Shown: positions 43,741 through 56,968, counted from the first letter of the stretch. The stretch is DNA of 64,000 nt from Stenotrophomonas mori (GCF_023556335.1 NZ_JAIKTS010000001.1:1240001-1304000); one strand, 5' to 3'. The notes: generated by a model not told the origin, from the sequence alone. A program made the numbers and translations.

Positions 43741-44523
43741 CTACCTCGCAGGCAGGTACTGCAGCGGGTCCACCGGCTTGCCGTTGTAGCGGATCTCGAA
43801 GTGCAACATGTCGCGCGACGTACCGGTGCGGCCCATTTCCGCGATCTGGTCACCGGTCTTCACGCTCTGCCCTTCATTGACCAGGCGTTTGCGGTTGTGG
43901 CCATAGGCCGACAGCCACTGGTCGTTGTGCTTGATGATGATCAGCTCGCCATAGCCGACCAGGCCGGCACCGGAGTACACGACCACCCCCGGCCCTGCCG
44001 CGCGCACCGCCTGGCCGCTGTTGCCGGCGATGTCGATCCCCTGCTTGGTGGTTTCGCCGGCGACGAAGCGCCCGACCAGGCTGCCGTCGGCCGGCCAGCG
44101 CCAGCCGATGCCGCTGTTGACCGGAGGCGGAGTGGCCGCCGCCGGCGGGGTCGCCGGACGCGTGGCGGTGGAGCCGCCGGTGGCCGGCCGCGTGGCGGCG
44201 GTCGCGCCGCCCGGGTACAGCCGCAGCGTCTGCCCGGGATAGATCGCGTTCGGGTTGGACAGCCCGTTCCAGGCCGCCAGGTCACCCGGGGTGATGTTGT
44301 GGATGCGCGCCAGCGCGTACAACGTGTCGCCACGGCGCACCACCGCGGTCTGGCCCGGCTTGGGAACCGATGTCCGCGGGGTCGTGCCGCCGCCGGACGC
44401 ACCGCTGCCGGACGGCTTGACCACCGTGGCGGTGCCGCAGCCGGCCAGCAGGGCCGCCAGCAGCAGCGCCGCCGCGCCGCCGGAGCTCCGGGACGCACTC
44501 TTGAACCTCACCTGTGCACTCAT
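43741..44523 (-). CDS. nlpD: NlpD-type murein hydrolase activator (LysM plus degenerate M23)
   Basis: Lipoprotein of 260 residues that in E. coli activates the amidase AmiC during division. Lipobox LAGC (Cys29), LysM (about 58-104), proline/threonine linker, and a LytM/M23 domain. The catalytic residues are degenerate: KQGIDIA in place of H...D, and MLHFEIR in place of HxH, exactly as in E. coli NlpD, so it should be an activator rather than an enzyme. The end NGKPVDPLQYLPAR also matches NlpD. The start overlaps the YqaA gene stop (ATGA), and GGAGG lies ten bases upstream. Confidence 0.94.
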   Translation of the reverse strand: MSAQVRFKSASRSSGGAAALLLAALLAGCGTATVVKPSGSGASGGGTTPRTSVPKPGQTAVVRRGDTLYALARIHNITPGDLAAWNGLSNPNAIYPGQTLRLYPGGATAATRPATGGSTATRPATPPAAATPPPVNSGIGWRWPADGSLVGRFVAGETTKQGIDIAGNSGQAVRAAGPGVVVYSGAGLVGYGELIIIKHNDQWLSAYGHNRKRLVNEGQSVKTGDQIAEMGRTGTSRDMLHFEIRYNGKPVDPLQYLPAR

Positions 44524-45134
44524 GCGAATTTCGTCCTCCATACCAGCCAGCCCACCAGGCCGAGGACCAGCGCGGTCGCGATCCAGCCCAGCGGTTCGAT
44601 CCAGCGCCGCAGCGCCTCGGCGGCGCGAGCCCCACCGAAGCGGATCACCGCGGCCAACACATAGACACGCTTGCCGCGCCCGACAAGCATGCTCAATACA
44701 TACTGCGGCAGCGGCACGCCGACGATACCCGAAGCCCACGTGAAGACCTTCATCGGGATCGGCATGAAGCCGCCCAGCACCAGGAAGGTGAACACCGCCC
44801 AGGGGGACTGCACCATCTTCGCCTGCAGCGTGGCGATGCCCGACTCGATCGCCGGCAGCATGCCCAGCGCCGCGAGCAGCGGCTTGATCGCCTCGAACGC
44901 ATAGTGCCCCAGCGCGTAGCCCACCAGCGCCCCGGCCATCGAGGCGGCAAGGCTGAGGGTGGCGAAATACCAGCCCCTGCGCGGCTGCGCCACGCACATC
45001 GGCATCAGCATCACCTCGGGCATGATCGGGAAAATGATCGCCTCGATGAAACTGAGCACGCTCAGGTAGGTGGGCGCACGCGCGTGCCCGGCCCAGTACA
45101 GGGCGCGATCGTAGAGCGGACCGAAGATCTTCAT
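44520..45134 (-). CDS. YqaA-type DedA-like inner membrane protein
   Basis: Membrane protein of 204 residues of the SNARE-associated/VTT (DedA) superfamily. The motif FIEAIIFPIMPEVMLMP at about 29-45 and GGFMPIPMKVFTWASGIVGVPL later hold the conserved acidic and arginine/lysine positions. Relatives act as lipid scramblases or undecaprenyl-phosphate carriers; this subgroup (YqaA) is not assigned. It is coupled to nlpD and 33 bases after pcm. Confidence 0.9.
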   Translation of the reverse strand: MKIFGPLYDRALYWAGHARAPTYLSVLSFIEAIIFPIMPEVMLMPMCVAQPRRGWYFATLSLAASMAGALVGYALGHYAFEAIKPLLAALGMLPAIESGIATLQAKMVQSPWAVFTFLVLGGFMPIPMKVFTWASGIVGVPLPQYVLSMLVGRGKRVYVLAAVIRFGGARAAEALRRWIEPLGWIATALVLGLVGWLVWRTKFA

Positions 45135-45167
45135 CGTCGCGGGGTTCCCGTGGTCAGTGCGGTGCGC

Positions 45168-45845
45168 TCAATCCAGCAGGCCCGACAACAGCGGCACGAA
45201 GCTGACCGGCGCCAGTTCCTCCTGCACGATGCCGCCGTCGGCGCCGCGCGTCAGCTGCAGCAGCGCCTGGCCGCCCGGGCCACCGACCGGCGCGACCAGC
45301 CGCCCGCCGACCGCCAGCTGCTCGATCAATGCGTCCACCAGCGCCGGGGCGGCGGCGGTGACCACGATGCCGTCGTAGGGGCCATGCTCGGCCCAGCCGA
45401 TGCGCCCGTCGTCATGCCGGCTGCGCACGTTCATGCCCAGCTGGCGCAGGCGCTTGCGCGCCAGCCGCAACAGGTCGCCGATGCGCTCGACCGTGAAGAC
45501 CTCCAGGCCCAGCGCGGCCAGGATCGCCGCCTGGTACCCCGAGCCGGTGCCCACTTCCAGCACCGTCTTCGGGCCCACCTGCAGCACCGCTTCGGTCATG
45601 CGCGCCACCACCCACGGCTGGGAGATGGTCTGGCCATGGCCGATCGGCAGCGCCGTGTCCTCGTAGGCACGCGAGGCCAGCGCTTCGTCGATGAACAGGT
45701 GCCGGGGCACGACCCGCACCGCGTTGAGCACGCGCTCGTCGCCGATGCCGGCCTCGCGCAGGCGCTCGACCAGGCGGTCGCGCACCCGCTGCGATGTCAT
45801 CCCGGTACCCACCGCCTCCGGCGAAAGGCGCAGGCGTGGCGTCAT
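45168..45845 (-). CDS. pcm: protein-L-isoaspartate O-methyltransferase
   Basis: Repairs isoaspartyl damage with SAM. The 225 residues contain the SAM loop [15 protein letters not shown] (95-109) and the family segment [18 protein letters not shown] with active Ser75. ATG 45845 overlaps the surE stop as ATGA. The SurE-Pcm pair is classic for stress/stationary phase operons, usually followed by nlpD and rpoS; here a YqaA gene comes between pcm and nlpD. Confidence 0.97.
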   Translation of the reverse strand: MTPRLRLSPEAVGTGMTSQRVRDRLVERLREAGIGDERVLNAVRVVPRHLFIDEALASRAYEDTALPIGHGQTISQPWVVARMTEAVLQVGPKTVLEVGTGSGYQAAILAALGLEVFTVERIGDLLRLARKRLRQLGMNVRSRHDDGRIGWAEHGPYDGIVVTAAAPALVDALIEQLAVGGRLVAPVGGPGGQALLQLTRGADGGIVQEELAPVSFVPLLSGLLD

Positions 45846-46621
45846 GCCGGGCGCTCCAGCGTGGCCGACAGCCCGCCGACCCAGCTGGCGACCTTCTCCA
45901 GCGCCTCGTAGCGGGTCAGGTCGACCTGGATCGGGGTGATCGAGATATGCCCGGTGCGCACCGCATGGAAGTCGGTCCCCGGCCCGGCATCCTGCTCGGA
46001 GCCGGCCGGGCCGATCCAGTAGACCGTGTTGCCGCGCGGGTCGGTGGCCGGGATGCAGCCCTCGGCACGGTGCCGGTTGCCCAGCCGGGTCACCTCGAAG
46101 CCGCGGATCTCCTCCCACGGCAGGTCCGGCACGTTGACGTTGAGGATGGTGTCCGCCGGCAGCGGGTCGGCCTTCAGCCGGGCGACGATCTCGATGGCCG
46201 CGCGCGCGGCGCTGAGGAAATGCATCGCCTCGTGGCGGCGGGTCACCAGTGACACCGCCACCGACGGCAGGCCGAGGAAACGGCCCTCCATCGCCGCCGA
46301 GACCGTCCCCGAATAGATCACGTCGTCGCCCAGGTTGGCCGCATTGTTGATGCCCGACACCACGATGTCCGGCTCGTGCTCCAGCATGCCGGTCAACGCC
46401 AGGTGCACGCAGTCGGTGGGCGTGCCGGCCACCGCGCAGGTGTAATGGTCGATCCGGCGCATGCGCACCGGACGGTCCAGGGTGAGGGAGTTGCTGGCGC
46501 CGGAACGGTCGCGGTCCGGCGCCACCACCGTGACCTCGTGACCGGCACCACGCAGCTGCTCGGCGAGCATCTTGATGCCGGGGGCGTCCACGCCGTCGTC
46601 GTTGCTTACAAGTACGCGCAT
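45842..46621 (-). CDS. surE: 5'/3'-nucleotidase SurE
   Basis: Metal-dependent phosphatase acting on nucleoside monophosphates and polyphosphate. The 259 residues start [15 protein letters not shown] with ligands Asp8 and Asp9, and have [25 protein letters not shown] near 88-112. Length is normal. It opens the surE-pcm-yqaA-nlpD unit, facing the Smr gene across 165 bases. Confidence 0.97.
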   Translation of the reverse strand: MRVLVSNDDGVDAPGIKMLAEQLRGAGHEVTVVAPDRDRSGASNSLTLDRPVRMRRIDHYTCAVAGTPTDCVHLALTGMLEHEPDIVVSGINNAANLGDDVIYSGTVSAAMEGRFLGLPSVAVSLVTRRHEAMHFLSAARAAIEIVARLKADPLPADTILNVNVPDLPWEEIRGFEVTRLGNRHRAEGCIPATDPRGNTVYWIGPAGSEQDAGPGTDFHAVRTGHISITPIQVDLTRYEALEKVASWVGGLSATLERPA

Positions 46622-46786
46622 TGATGACCTGAATCGCTGAATCCATGATGGCGCTCGCGCTGCCTCGCCATCCACCGCCCTGTCGCCACCGGCGCGCGCG
46701 CCGGCCGCCAGGGCCCGATCCGGCATGATACCGGAATGCGCCCCCGGCCTTCCCCTCGCGCCACGCCGACGCCCAGCCGTTACGCT

Positions 46787-47332
46787 ATGCCCATGCCGCC
46801 TCCCGAAGACGAAGACGACAGCGCCCTGTTCCGCGCCGCCATCGGCGCGGTGACGCCGCTGCGCAAGGTCGATGCCCCCGCCCCGGCGCGGCCGCGCCCC
46901 CGGCCGCGGGCGCGCATGGCCGAACAGGACGAGGCCCAGGCCCTGGGCGAATTCGCGCGGCTGCTGCGGACGGACACGCCACTGGAGGCGGGCGACGTCG
47001 CCAGCCATCGGCGCGACACGCTGCCCGCGCGCCTGTTCCAGCGCCTCAAGCGCGGGCAGTATTCGGTGCAGGACGAACTGGACCTGCACGGCGCCAGCGT
47101 GCTCCAGGCCGAGCGCCTGCTGCGCGACTTCCTGCTCGATGCCCGCGCGCACGAACATGGCTGCGTGCGCATCATCCACGGCAAGGGGCTGCAGTCCGAC
47201 GGCGGCGCACCGGTGCTGAAGAACCTGGTGGACCGGCTGCTGCGCCAGCGCAACGACGTGCTGGCCTTCCATTCCGCACCGCCCGCCCAGGGCGGTACCG
47301 GCGCCGTGCTGGTGCTGCTGGCGCGGCGCTGA
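46787..47332 (+). CDS. Smr/MutS2-domain endonuclease-like protein
   Basis: Protein of 181 residues; low-complexity, basic, proline/arginine-rich amino half (with [13 protein letters not shown]), and a carboxy-terminal Smr domain: [18 protein letters not shown], then [12 protein letters not shown] and VLLARR. Smr domains nick DNA or RNA; the SmrA/SmrB type in gammaproteobacteria includes the ribosome rescue nuclease SmrB. ATG 46787 or 46793 are both possible. Alone on the plus strand between surE and truD. Confidence 0.92.
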   Translation: MPMPPPEDEDDSALFRAAIGAVTPLRKVDAPAPARPRPRPRARMAEQDEAQALGEFARLLRTDTPLEAGDVASHRRDTLPARLFQRLKRGQYSVQDELDLHGASVLQAERLLRDFLLDARAHEHGCVRIIHGKGLQSDGGAPVLKNLVDRLLRQRNDVLAFHSAPPAQGGTGAVLVLLARR

Positions 47333-47567
47333 GCCGGCATCCCTTCCGCCCTCCGCGGCCCGTCCTGCCGGACGCGGCCACGGTCCCTCCGGCGCTGTTC
47401 TGCCATCTCACCATCCATGTACCGGGGGACGGGCGCCCTGCCCTGCAGCGGCCGCCCGCGCCGCGGGTGCGGCGGCAGTCCTCGGCGGGGCCGGCCGGTA
47501 TTCCGCGGGAGGCGGCTGCGCCCCTTCCCCGGGCCCGGAGCCGCGGAAGGCTCGCGTACCGCTGGAT

Positions 47568-48611
47568 TCAGGCGTCGCGGGACGCGTCGCGCACGGTGCC
47601 GAGTTCATGCAGCACCGCGGTGGCATAGCAGCCTGGCGGCAATGCGAACGTCAGCTCCAGCGTGTCCTCCTGCAGCCAGGCATGCTGCATCAGCGCCGGC
47701 CGCAGGCGCAGCGCGCGGCGCTCCTGCTTCAGCCCCGCCTCTTCCAGCCCGGCACGCAGCGCCGACGCCTGCGCGTCGGCAAGCGCATCCTGCTCCAGCG
47801 CCAGGGCGGCACCGCTGCTGCGCAGGTCGCCCACGCCCCACAGGGGACCACTGGGATGGATGTCGAAGCGCGCCAGGCGCTCGGCCAATGCGTCGCTCAT
47901 CGGTTCGGGGCCGAACACCGAGCGGCTGCCGTCGAGCATCCACACCTCGCCGTCCAGCGCCGTGTCCCACACGCCACCGGCCACGCGGGCGGCCAGCACC
48001 CGGTTGAACAGTGCCGAACGCGCCGCCGACAGCAGCATGGAGCGCTGGTCGCGGCGCATCCGGCGACCACCGAACATCGCCAGCGCCGCCGCCACGTTGC
48101 CGCCATCGCGGCCGAACCGCTGCTCCCCGAACCAATTGGGCAGCCCGCGCAGGGCGATGGCCCGTACCCGCTCGTCGATCGCCGCGCGCTCGCCCTCCAC
48201 CTCGCTCAGCACCAGCCTGAAGCGGTTGCCGGCCAGCGCGCCGCGCTGCAGCTTGCGGTTGTGCCAGGCCGAGGCCAGCACCTGCACACCGTCCGACGCC
48301 AGCAGTGCCGGCTCGGGGGCGACCCGCTTGGGCAGGTGCACGCTGTACCGCTGGGTGGTCACCGCATGCCGGTCTTTCTGGCCGGCGTAGCTGACGCCCA
48401 TTTCGGCCACGCCGGCCCAGCGCGCGAGTTGCCCGGCCACGGCCACCGTGGTGAGCCCGCGCTTGCGGACGTCCAGCAGCAGGTGCTCGCCTTCGCCGCT
48501 GGCCTCGAACGCCGGCAGTTCGTCGACCTGGAAGTCTTCCGGCGCACGGCGCATGCACGCGCTGAGCACGGCGTCGCCGAAGGCGCGCGGCAGGGGGGCA
48601 ATGTCGGTCAT
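47568..48611 (-). CDS. truD: tRNA pseudouridine(13) synthase
   Basis: Makes pseudouridine 13 in tRNA-Glu. The 347 residues include catalytic Asp80 in [27 protein letters not shown] near 155-170 (TRUD domain), and the insertion region before the alanine-rich end. ATG 48611 fits [12 protein letters not shown]. Downstream of ispF by 82 bases, the usual order. Confidence 0.96.
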   Translation of the reverse strand: MTDIAPLPRAFGDAVLSACMRRAPEDFQVDELPAFEASGEGEHLLLDVRKRGLTTVAVAGQLARWAGVAEMGVSYAGQKDRHAVTTQRYSVHLPKRVAPEPALLASDGVQVLASAWHNRKLQRGALAGNRFRLVLSEVEGERAAIDERVRAIALRGLPNWFGEQRFGRDGGNVAAALAMFGGRRMRRDQRSMLLSAARSALFNRVLAARVAGGVWDTALDGEVWMLDGSRSVFGPEPMSDALAERLARFDIHPSGPLWGVGDLRSSGAALALEQDALADAQASALRAGLEEAGLKQERRALRLRPALMQHAWLQEDTLELTFALPPGCYATAVLHELGTVRDASRDA

Positions 48612-48693
48612 GTCGTTGTTCCGCGGGCCGGCCGGATCGCCTTCCCGCCATTCGGTTCGTCGGGGACGGCGCATGGCGCCGCCAGGAGTGCCG

Positions 48694-49194
48694 TCAGACC
48701 GCCACCAGCAGCACCACCGCCTGCGCGGCGATGCCTTCCTCGCGGCCGATGAAGCCCAGCTTCTCGCTGGTGGTGGCCTTGATGCTGATGCGGTCCAGCG
48801 GCGTGTCCAGCAGTTCCGCCACCGTCCCGCGCATCGCCGCCGCATGCGGGCCGACCTTGGGCCGTTCGCAGATCACGGTGAGGTCGGCATTGCCCACCCG
48901 CCACCCGCGCTCGCGCAGCAGGCCGTTGCAGTGGCGTACGAAATCGCTGCTGTCCGCGCCTTTCCAGCGGTCGTCGCTGGGCGGGAAATGCTGGCCGATG
49001 TCACCCAGCGCCAGGGCGCCGAGCATCGCGTCGCACAGCGCGTGCAGGACCACGTCGCCGTCACTGTGCGCCAGCACGCCGCGGCCATGCGCCACGCGCA
49101 CGCCGCCCAGCATGATGTGGTCGCCATCGCCGAAGGCATGGACGTCATAGCCCTGGCCGATACGGACAGGCGGGAAGGAAACGGAAGCATTCAT
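48694..49194 (-). CDS. ispF: 2-C-methyl-D-erythritol 2,4-cyclodiphosphate synthase
   Basis: Fifth step of the MEP isoprenoid pathway. The 166 residues contain the zinc ligands Asp17 and His19 ([11 protein letters not shown]) and His51 in [15 protein letters not shown], with the flexible loop [11 protein letters not shown]. It lies 50 bases after ispD, as expected. Confidence 0.98.
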   Translation of the reverse strand: MNASVSFPPVRIGQGYDVHAFGDGDHIMLGGVRVAHGRGVLAHSDGDVVLHALCDAMLGALALGDIGQHFPPSDDRWKGADSSDFVRHCNGLLRERGWRVGNADLTVICERPKVGPHAAAMRGTVAELLDTPLDRISIKATTSEKLGFIGREEGIAAQAVVLLVAV

Positions 49195-49244
49195 GGCATT
49201 GGATACGTCAGGTAGAAACCCGGCCTGCGGTCGCCGGAAGGGAT

Positions 49245-49943
49245 TCAGCCATCACGCCGCGACAGCTCGAATTCGAAACGGGCCAGGTCCGCGGGCGTGG
49301 TGACCTTGAAATTGCGCTCGTCGCCTTCCACCAGCAACGGCCGCGCGCCCTGCCGCTCCATCGCCATGGCCTCGTCGGTCACCGCGACCCCGGCCGCGGC
49401 GGCATCCAGCAGCGCGCGGGTCAACTGGTGGCGCCGGAACAGCTGCGGGGTCAGGGCCCGCCACAGCCGTTCGCGCGGCTCGGTGCGGTCGATGCCGCCA
49501 TCGTCGCCGGCGCGCTTGAGCGTGTCGCGCACCGGTGCGGCCAAGATCGCGCCGACCGGGTCGGCCCGTCCCACCTCCAGCAGGCGCGCCAGGTCGCCGG
49601 GCGGGAGGTTCGGCCGCGCGGCATCGTGCACCAGCACGAAGTCGTCGGCGCGCACGCTCTCGGGCAGCGCCTGCAGGCCGGCCAGCACCGACGCCGCACG
49701 GGTGTCGCCGCCGCTGCAGGTCACCACCGGCTTGCCGGCAAGGGCGTTCCAGCCGGGCCAGTCGGCATCGTTCTCGGCGATGACCACCATCACCCCCGCC
49801 ACGCCGGGGTGCGACAGCAGCGCCTCCAGCGTATGCGCCAGCAGGGGCTCGCCGGCAGCCAGCAGGTACTGCTTGGGCACCGGCCCACCGAACCGGGTAC
49901 CGCGACCCGCCGCCGGCACCACCGCCCACACCCGGGTAGTCAT
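49245..49943 (-). CDS. ispD: 2-C-methyl-D-erythritol 4-phosphate cytidylyltransferase
   Basis: Third step of the MEP pathway, making CDP-methylerythritol. The 232 residues show the nucleotide loop [18 protein letters not shown] (11-28), [13 protein letters not shown] near 105 and [12 protein letters not shown] near the end. The ATG overlaps the ftsB stop as ATGA. Confidence 0.97.
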   Translation of the reverse strand: MTTRVWAVVPAAGRGTRFGGPVPKQYLLAAGEPLLAHTLEALLSHPGVAGVMVVIAENDADWPGWNALAGKPVVTCSGGDTRAASVLAGLQALPESVRADDFVLVHDAARPNLPPGDLARLLEVGRADPVGAILAAPVRDTLKRAGDDGGIDRTEPRERLWRALTPQLFRRHQLTRALLDAAAAGVAVTDEAMAMERQGARPLLVEGDERNFKVTTPADLARFEFELSRRDG

Positions 49944-50293
49944 GGCACCGCCTCCGCGGCGGGGGAATCGCCGGCAGCGGCCGGTGCGACCGCCGCCGGG
50001 GCGGCCACCGGCGCGTTTTCCACCACGCGGTAGAACTTTTCGCCGGGCTTGATCATGCCCAGCTCGCTGCGCGCGCGTTCTTCGATGGCGGCCTCGCCGT
50101 CCTTCAGGTCCTTGACCTCGGCCGCCAGCGCAGCATTGCGCTGCTGCAGCCCCTCGTTGTCGCGTTCCTGGTTGGCGACCTGGGCTTCGAGCATCATCAC
50201 TTCACCCGAATTTCCCGGGCCGAACCAGAAGCGGTACTGCAGCAGCGCCAGCAGTACCGCGAGCACCAGCAGCAGCCAGCGCCAGTCACGCAT
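49940..50293 (-). CDS. ftsB: cell division protein FtsB
   Basis: Bitopic division protein that forms the FtsQLB complex. The 117 residues have one membrane helix (about 5-22), the motif [10 protein letters not shown] with a periplasmic coiled coil (about 32-75, [25 protein letters not shown]) and the [21 protein letters not shown] family end. The alanine/proline tail after residue 92 is an extension. Five bases after eno. Confidence 0.96.
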   Translation of the reverse strand: MRDWRWLLLVLAVLLALLQYRFWFGPGNSGEVMMLEAQVANQERDNEGLQQRNAALAAEVKDLKDGEAAIEERARSELGMIKPGEKFYRVVENAPVAAPAAVAPAAAGDSPAAEAVP

Positions 50294-50298
50294 CGCCG

Positions 50299-51750
<1,452 letters not shown>

Positions 51751-52584
51751 TCAAACGGTGGCTTCGGGGAAACCGTGTTTCTTGGTGACCGCATCGAGCT
51801 CGAGCAGGGTCTCCAGCAGCGCCTCCATCCTGCCCAGCGGCCAAGCATTGGGACCGTCGGACAGCGCCTTGGACGGATCGGGATGGGTCTCGGCGAACAG
51901 CCCGGCCACGCCGGCCGCCACCGCCGCGCGCGCCAGCACCGGCACGAACTCGCGCTGGCCGCCGGAACTGCTGCCCTGCCCGCCGGGCAGCTGCACCGAA
52001 TGGGTGGCATCGAAGACCACCGGGCAGCCGGTGTCGCGCATCACCGCCAGCGAGCGCATGTCGCTGACCAGGTTGTTGTACCCGAAGCTGGCGCCGCGCT
52101 CGCAGACCATGATGGCGTCGTTGCCGGTCGAGCGGGCCTTCTCCACCACCGGCTTCATGTCCCAGGGCGACAGGAACTGTCCCTTCTTGATGTTCACCGG
52201 CTTGCCGGCCGAACAGACCTTCTTGATGAAGTCGGTCTGGCGCACCAGGAAGGCCGGGGTCTGCAGCACGTCCACGACCGAGGCGACCTCGTCCATCGGC
52301 GTGTATTCATGCACGTCGGTCAGCACCGGCACGCCGATCTGCTTCTTCACCTCGGCCAGCACCTTCAAGCCCTCTTCCAGGCCGGGGCCGCGGAAGCTGG
52401 TGCCGGACGTGCGGTTGGCCTTGTCGAAGCTGGACTTGAAGATGAAATTGATGCCCAGCCTGCCGGCGATCTCCTTCAATGTTCCCGCGGTATCCAGCTG
52501 CAGCTGCATCGACTCGATCACGCACGGGCCGGCGATCAGGAACAACGGCTGGTCCAGGCCTACGTCAAATCCACAGAGCTTCAT
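51751..52584 (-). CDS. kdsA: 2-dehydro-3-deoxyphosphooctonate aldolase (KDO-8-phosphate synthase)
   Basis: Condenses arabinose 5-phosphate with phosphoenolpyruvate for LPS. The 277-residue barrel has [12 protein letters not shown] near 13-24, [19 protein letters not shown] near 50-68 and [14 protein letters not shown] near 198-212. There is no metal-type Cys switch evident, so metal dependence cannot be told. It lies 227 bases after pyrG and 159 before eno. Confidence 0.97.
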   Translation of the reverse strand: MKLCGFDVGLDQPLFLIAGPCVIESMQLQLDTAGTLKEIAGRLGINFIFKSSFDKANRTSGTSFRGPGLEEGLKVLAEVKKQIGVPVLTDVHEYTPMDEVASVVDVLQTPAFLVRQTDFIKKVCSAGKPVNIKKGQFLSPWDMKPVVEKARSTGNDAIMVCERGASFGYNNLVSDMRSLAVMRDTGCPVVFDATHSVQLPGGQGSSSGGQREFVPVLARAAVAAGVAGLFAETHPDPSKALSDGPNAWPLGRMEALLETLLELDAVTKKHGFPEATV

Positions 52585-52600
52585 TCAACCACCTCTTGCT

Positions 52601-52661
52601 TTGATCCCCTCGCCCGCCGGCGGCCGCAGGGGCCGGGGGGAAAGAGGGTTGGGATGAGGGT
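52601..52661. repeat. probable dispersed intergenic repeat between kdsA and pyrG
   Basis: Reads on the minus strand CCCTCATCCCAACCCTCTTT followed by GC-rich sequence and a CGGGCGAGGGG segment. From memory this resembles an intergenic element scattered through Xanthomonas, Stenotrophomonas and Lysobacter genomes (CCCTCACCCCAACCCCTCTCCC-like arms). Only one copy is in the window, so the repeat nature is inferred, not shown. Confidence 0.4.
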
Positions 52662-52780
52662 CCGGGGCGGCGGCGCCCGGGCAATCACGGCGCGGTACCC
52701 GCCGCCTGCCGTCCACCGCCTCCCCGCTTCGCGCACCCGACGTCCGGGCAGTCGCGGGCCCCAGGCCCGCGGAGACCTTC

Positions 52781-52806
52781 CGCCTTCTCCCGCCCGGGAG
52801 AAGGCG
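52781..52806 (-). terminator. stem-loop after pyrG
   Basis: Perfect 11-bp inverted repeat CGCCTTCTCCC / GGGAGAAGGCG with a GCCC loop, starting five bases after the pyrG stop. On the minus strand GGAAGG follows rather than a U tract. Such CTTCTCCC/GGGAGAAG arms are common intergenic hairpins in Xanthomonadaceae; it may be a repeat copy serving as a 3' end. Confidence 0.45.
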
Positions 52807-52811
52807 TGCCA

Positions 52812-54479
<1,668 letters not shown>

Positions 54480-54501
54480 TCACTGCCTCCCGGAAAGCCC
54501 T

Positions 54502-54530
54502 AGTTTAAAGGTTGTCGCGCGAACACCCAA
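54502..54530 (-). promoter_or_regulatory. candidate pyrG promoter
   Basis: On the minus strand TTGGGT (54530-54525), 17 bases, then TAAACT (54507-54502) within CTTTAAACTAGGG, 25 bases before the pyrG ATG. Spacing is ideal, and the hexamers fit moderately. The eno upstream region holds the same TTTAAACT octamer. Confidence 0.4.
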
Positions 54531-54603
54531 GCGCGGCGTGCCGCCCGGCCGGCGGAATCGCACGGCGCCGGGCCTGCCACGAGCGGCTGCGGTCCACGGA
54601 CGG

Positions 54604-54637
54604 CAAAAAAAGACGCCCCGGCCAGCGCCGGGGCGTC
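54604..54637 (-). terminator. intrinsic terminator of the small secreted protein gene
   Basis: On the minus strand a 10-bp stem GACGCCCCGG / CCGGGGCGTC with a six-base loop is followed by TTTTTTT (54611-54605). It begins 24 bases after the stop at 54662. The clearest Rho-independent terminator in the window; it separates this gene from the pyrG promoter. Confidence 0.9.
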
Positions 54638-54661
54638 CATGGAACGGCGGAAAGCCGGAGA

Positions 54662-54913
54662 TCAGCGGCGCTTGCGCGCCTCTTCTTCCTCTTCCTCCTC
54701 GCGCGGCGCGGGCTGCGCGCCATTGGCCTTTTCCTGCGCGGCGGCGGCGGCGCGGCGCTTGGCCTTCTGCTCGGCCTCGCTCAACGCCCGGTCCGGGGCC
54801 GCCTGGGCGGCGGCCGCCGCCCGGTCCTTTTCTGCGGCGCTCTGCGCCATCGCCAGCGGCACCGCCAGGGCGGCGCCCACCAGGGCCAGAATCAGCAATT
54901 TCGACGATTTCAT
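54662..54913 (-). CDS. small secreted protein, acidic run and basic tail
   Basis: 83 residues from ATG 54913 (GGAGG eight bases upstream). Signal peptide with predicted cleavage after AMA (about residue 22), then an alanine-rich, charged, probably helical body (AEKDRAAAAAQAAPDR, EAEQKAKRRAAAAAQEK), and a carboxy end with seven consecutive Glu followed by ARKRR. No family recognised. Strong ribosome site and strong terminator argue for real expression. The periplasmic destination is inferred. Confidence 0.82.
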   Translation of the reverse strand: MKSSKLLILALVGAALAVPLAMAQSAAEKDRAAAAAQAAPDRALSEAEQKAKRRAAAAAQEKANGAQPAPREEEEEEEARKRR

Positions 54914-55078
54914 GTTCAAAACCTCCGCGGTTTCTGCCGGTCGTGAGGGAACGGCAAGGTACGTCCACGACGCGCCCTAGGATACCGTCGGCCGCCCCTC
55001 CGCGCACTGAACATGCGGCGTGCAAATTTCGCCGCCAGACCGCAAACTTGCCCGTCGCACCGCGCTTTATCGAGATAC

Positions 55079-56968
55079 ATGAACGCCCGCTACAACGCCG
55101 CCGACATCGAAGTACTCTCCGGCCTGGACCCGGTCAAGCGCCGCCCGGGCATGTATACCGATACCTCGCGCCCCAACCACCTGGCGCAGGAAGTCATCGA
55201 CAACTCGGTGGACGAGGCCCTGGCCGGCCATGCCCGCAGCGTCGAGGTGACCCTGTACAGGGACGGCAGCTGCGAGGTCTCCGACGATGGCCGCGGCATG
55301 CCGGTGGACATCCACCCCGAAGAGCAGGTCCCGGGCGTGGAGCTGATCCTCACCCGGCTGCACGCCGGCGGCAAGTTCAGCAACCGCAACTACACCTTCT
55401 CCGGCGGCCTGCACGGTGTCGGCGTGTCGGTGGTCAATGCCCTGTCCACGCTGGTGGAGATCCACATCAAGCGCGAGGGCAGCGAGCACCGCATCACCTT
55501 CCGCGACGGCAACCGCGCCAGCCCGCTGGAAGTGGTCGGTACGGTCGGCCGCCGGAACACCGGCACCCGGCTGCGCTTCTGGCCGGACCCCACCTATTTT
55601 GACACGCCGAAGTTCAACCTGCGCGCACTGCGCCACCTGCTGCGCGCCAAGGCCGTGCTGTGCCCGGGCCTGACCGTCAAGCTGACCGACGAGGCCAGCG
55701 GCGAGGTGGATACCTGGCACTACGAGGATGGCCTGCGCGATTACCTCAAGGCCGAACTGGGCGAGCGCGAGATGCTGCCGGCCGAGCTGTTCACCGGCAG
55801 CCAGAAGAAGGAAACGGAAATCGTCGACTGGGCCGTGGCCTGGCTGCCCGAAGGCGAACTGGTGCAGGAAAGCTACGTCAACCTGATCCCCACCGCCCAG
55901 CACGGCACCCACGTCAACGGCCTGCGCACCGGCCTGACCGAAGCGCTCCGCGAATTCTGCGACTTCCGCAACCTGCTGCCGCGCGGCGTCAAGCTGGCGC
56001 CCGAGGATGTCTGGGACCGGGTGTCGTTCGTGCTGTCACTGAAGATGACCGACCCGCAGTTCAGCGGCCAGACCAAGGAACGCCTTTCCTCGCGCCAGGC
56101 CGCCGGGTTCGTCGAGGGCGCGGCGCACGACGCTTTCAGCCTGGTGCTCAACCAGAACGTTGAGGTGGGAGAGCGGATCGCCCAGCTGGCCATCGAGCGC
56201 GCCAGCGCGCGCCTGAAGACCGAGAAGCTGGTCACCCGCAAGAAGGTCACCCAGGGGCCGGCGCTGCCCGGCAAGCTGGCCGACTGCATCAGCCAGGACC
56301 TCTCGCGCACGGAACTGTTCCTGGTGGAGGGCGACTCCGCCGGCGGCAGCGCCAAGCAGGCCCGCGACAAGGACTTCCAGGCGATCCTGCCGCTGCGCGG
56401 CAAGATCCTCAACACCTGGGAAGTGGCCTCCGGCAGCGTGCTGGCCTCGGAGGAGGTGCACAACCTGGCCGTGGCCATCGGCTGCGACCCGGGCAAGGAC
56501 GACCTGTCCGGGCTGCGCTACGGCAAGGTGGTGATCCTGGCCGACGCCGACTCGGACGGCCTGCACATCGCCACCCTGCTCGCCGCGCTGTTCCTGAAGC
56601 ACTTTCCGGCCCTGGTCGCCGCCGGCCACGTGTTCGTGGCGATGCCCCCGCTGTTCCGCGTGGACGTGGGCAAGCAGGTGTTCTATGCCCTGGACGAAGA
56701 CGAGCGGCGCTCGCTGCTGGAAAAGGTGGAGCGCGAGAAGATCCGCGGCCAGCTCAGCGTCACCCGCTTCAAGGGTCTGGGCGAGATGAATCCGCAGCAG
56801 CTGCGTGAATCCACCATCCACCCCGACACCCGCCGCCTGGTGCAGCTGACCGTGGACGACGACGAGCAGACCCGGTCGCTGATGGACATGCTGCTGGCGA
56901 AGAAGCGGGCTCCGGATCGCAAGGGCTGGCTGGAGCGCAAGGGCGACCTGGCGTCGCTGGAAGTCTGA
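55079..56968 (+). CDS. parE: DNA topoisomerase IV subunit B
   Basis: ATPase subunit of topoisomerase IV, which decatenates daughter chromosomes. The 629 residues begin MNARYNAADIEVLSGLDPVKRRPGMYT; GHKL motifs NSVDEA, DDGRGMPVD and GGLHGVGVS are present, and the TOPRIM domain has FLVEGDSAGGSAKQARD and DADSDGLHI. It lacks the insertion seen in GyrB, so it is ParE. The last 13 codons are repeated twice downstream. Confidence 0.96.
   Translation: MNARYNAADIEVLSGLDPVKRRPGMYTDTSRPNHLAQEVIDNSVDEALAGHARSVEVTLYRDGSCEVSDDGRGMPVDIHPEEQVPGVELILTRLHAGGKFSNRNYTFSGGLHGVGVSVVNALSTLVEIHIKREGSEHRITFRDGNRASPLEVVGTVGRRNTGTRLRFWPDPTYFDTPKFNLRALRHLLRAKAVLCPGLTVKLTDEASGEVDTWHYEDGLRDYLKAELGEREMLPAELFTGSQKKETEIVDWAVAWLPEGELVQESYVNLIPTAQHGTHVNGLRTGLTEALREFCDFRNLLPRGVKLAPEDVWDRVSFVLSLKMTDPQFSGQTKERLSSRQAAGFVEGAAHDAFSLVLNQNVEVGERIAQLAIERASARLKTEKLVTRKKVTQGPALPGKLADCISQDLSRTELFLVEGDSAGGSAKQARDKDFQAILPLRGKILNTWEVASGSVLASEEVHNLAVAIGCDPGKDDLSGLRYGKVVILADADSDGLHIATLLAALFLKHFPALVAAGHVFVAMPPLFRVDVGKQVFYALDEDERRSLLEKVEREKIRGQLSVTRFKGLGEMNPQQLRESTIHPDTRRLVQLTVDDDEQTRSLMDMLLAKKRAPDRKGWLERKGDLASLEV

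Noticed and set aside
43741-44523. Active M23 endopeptidase
   Set aside because: The metal-binding histidines of the H...D and HxH motifs are replaced as in NlpD, so an activator role is more likely.
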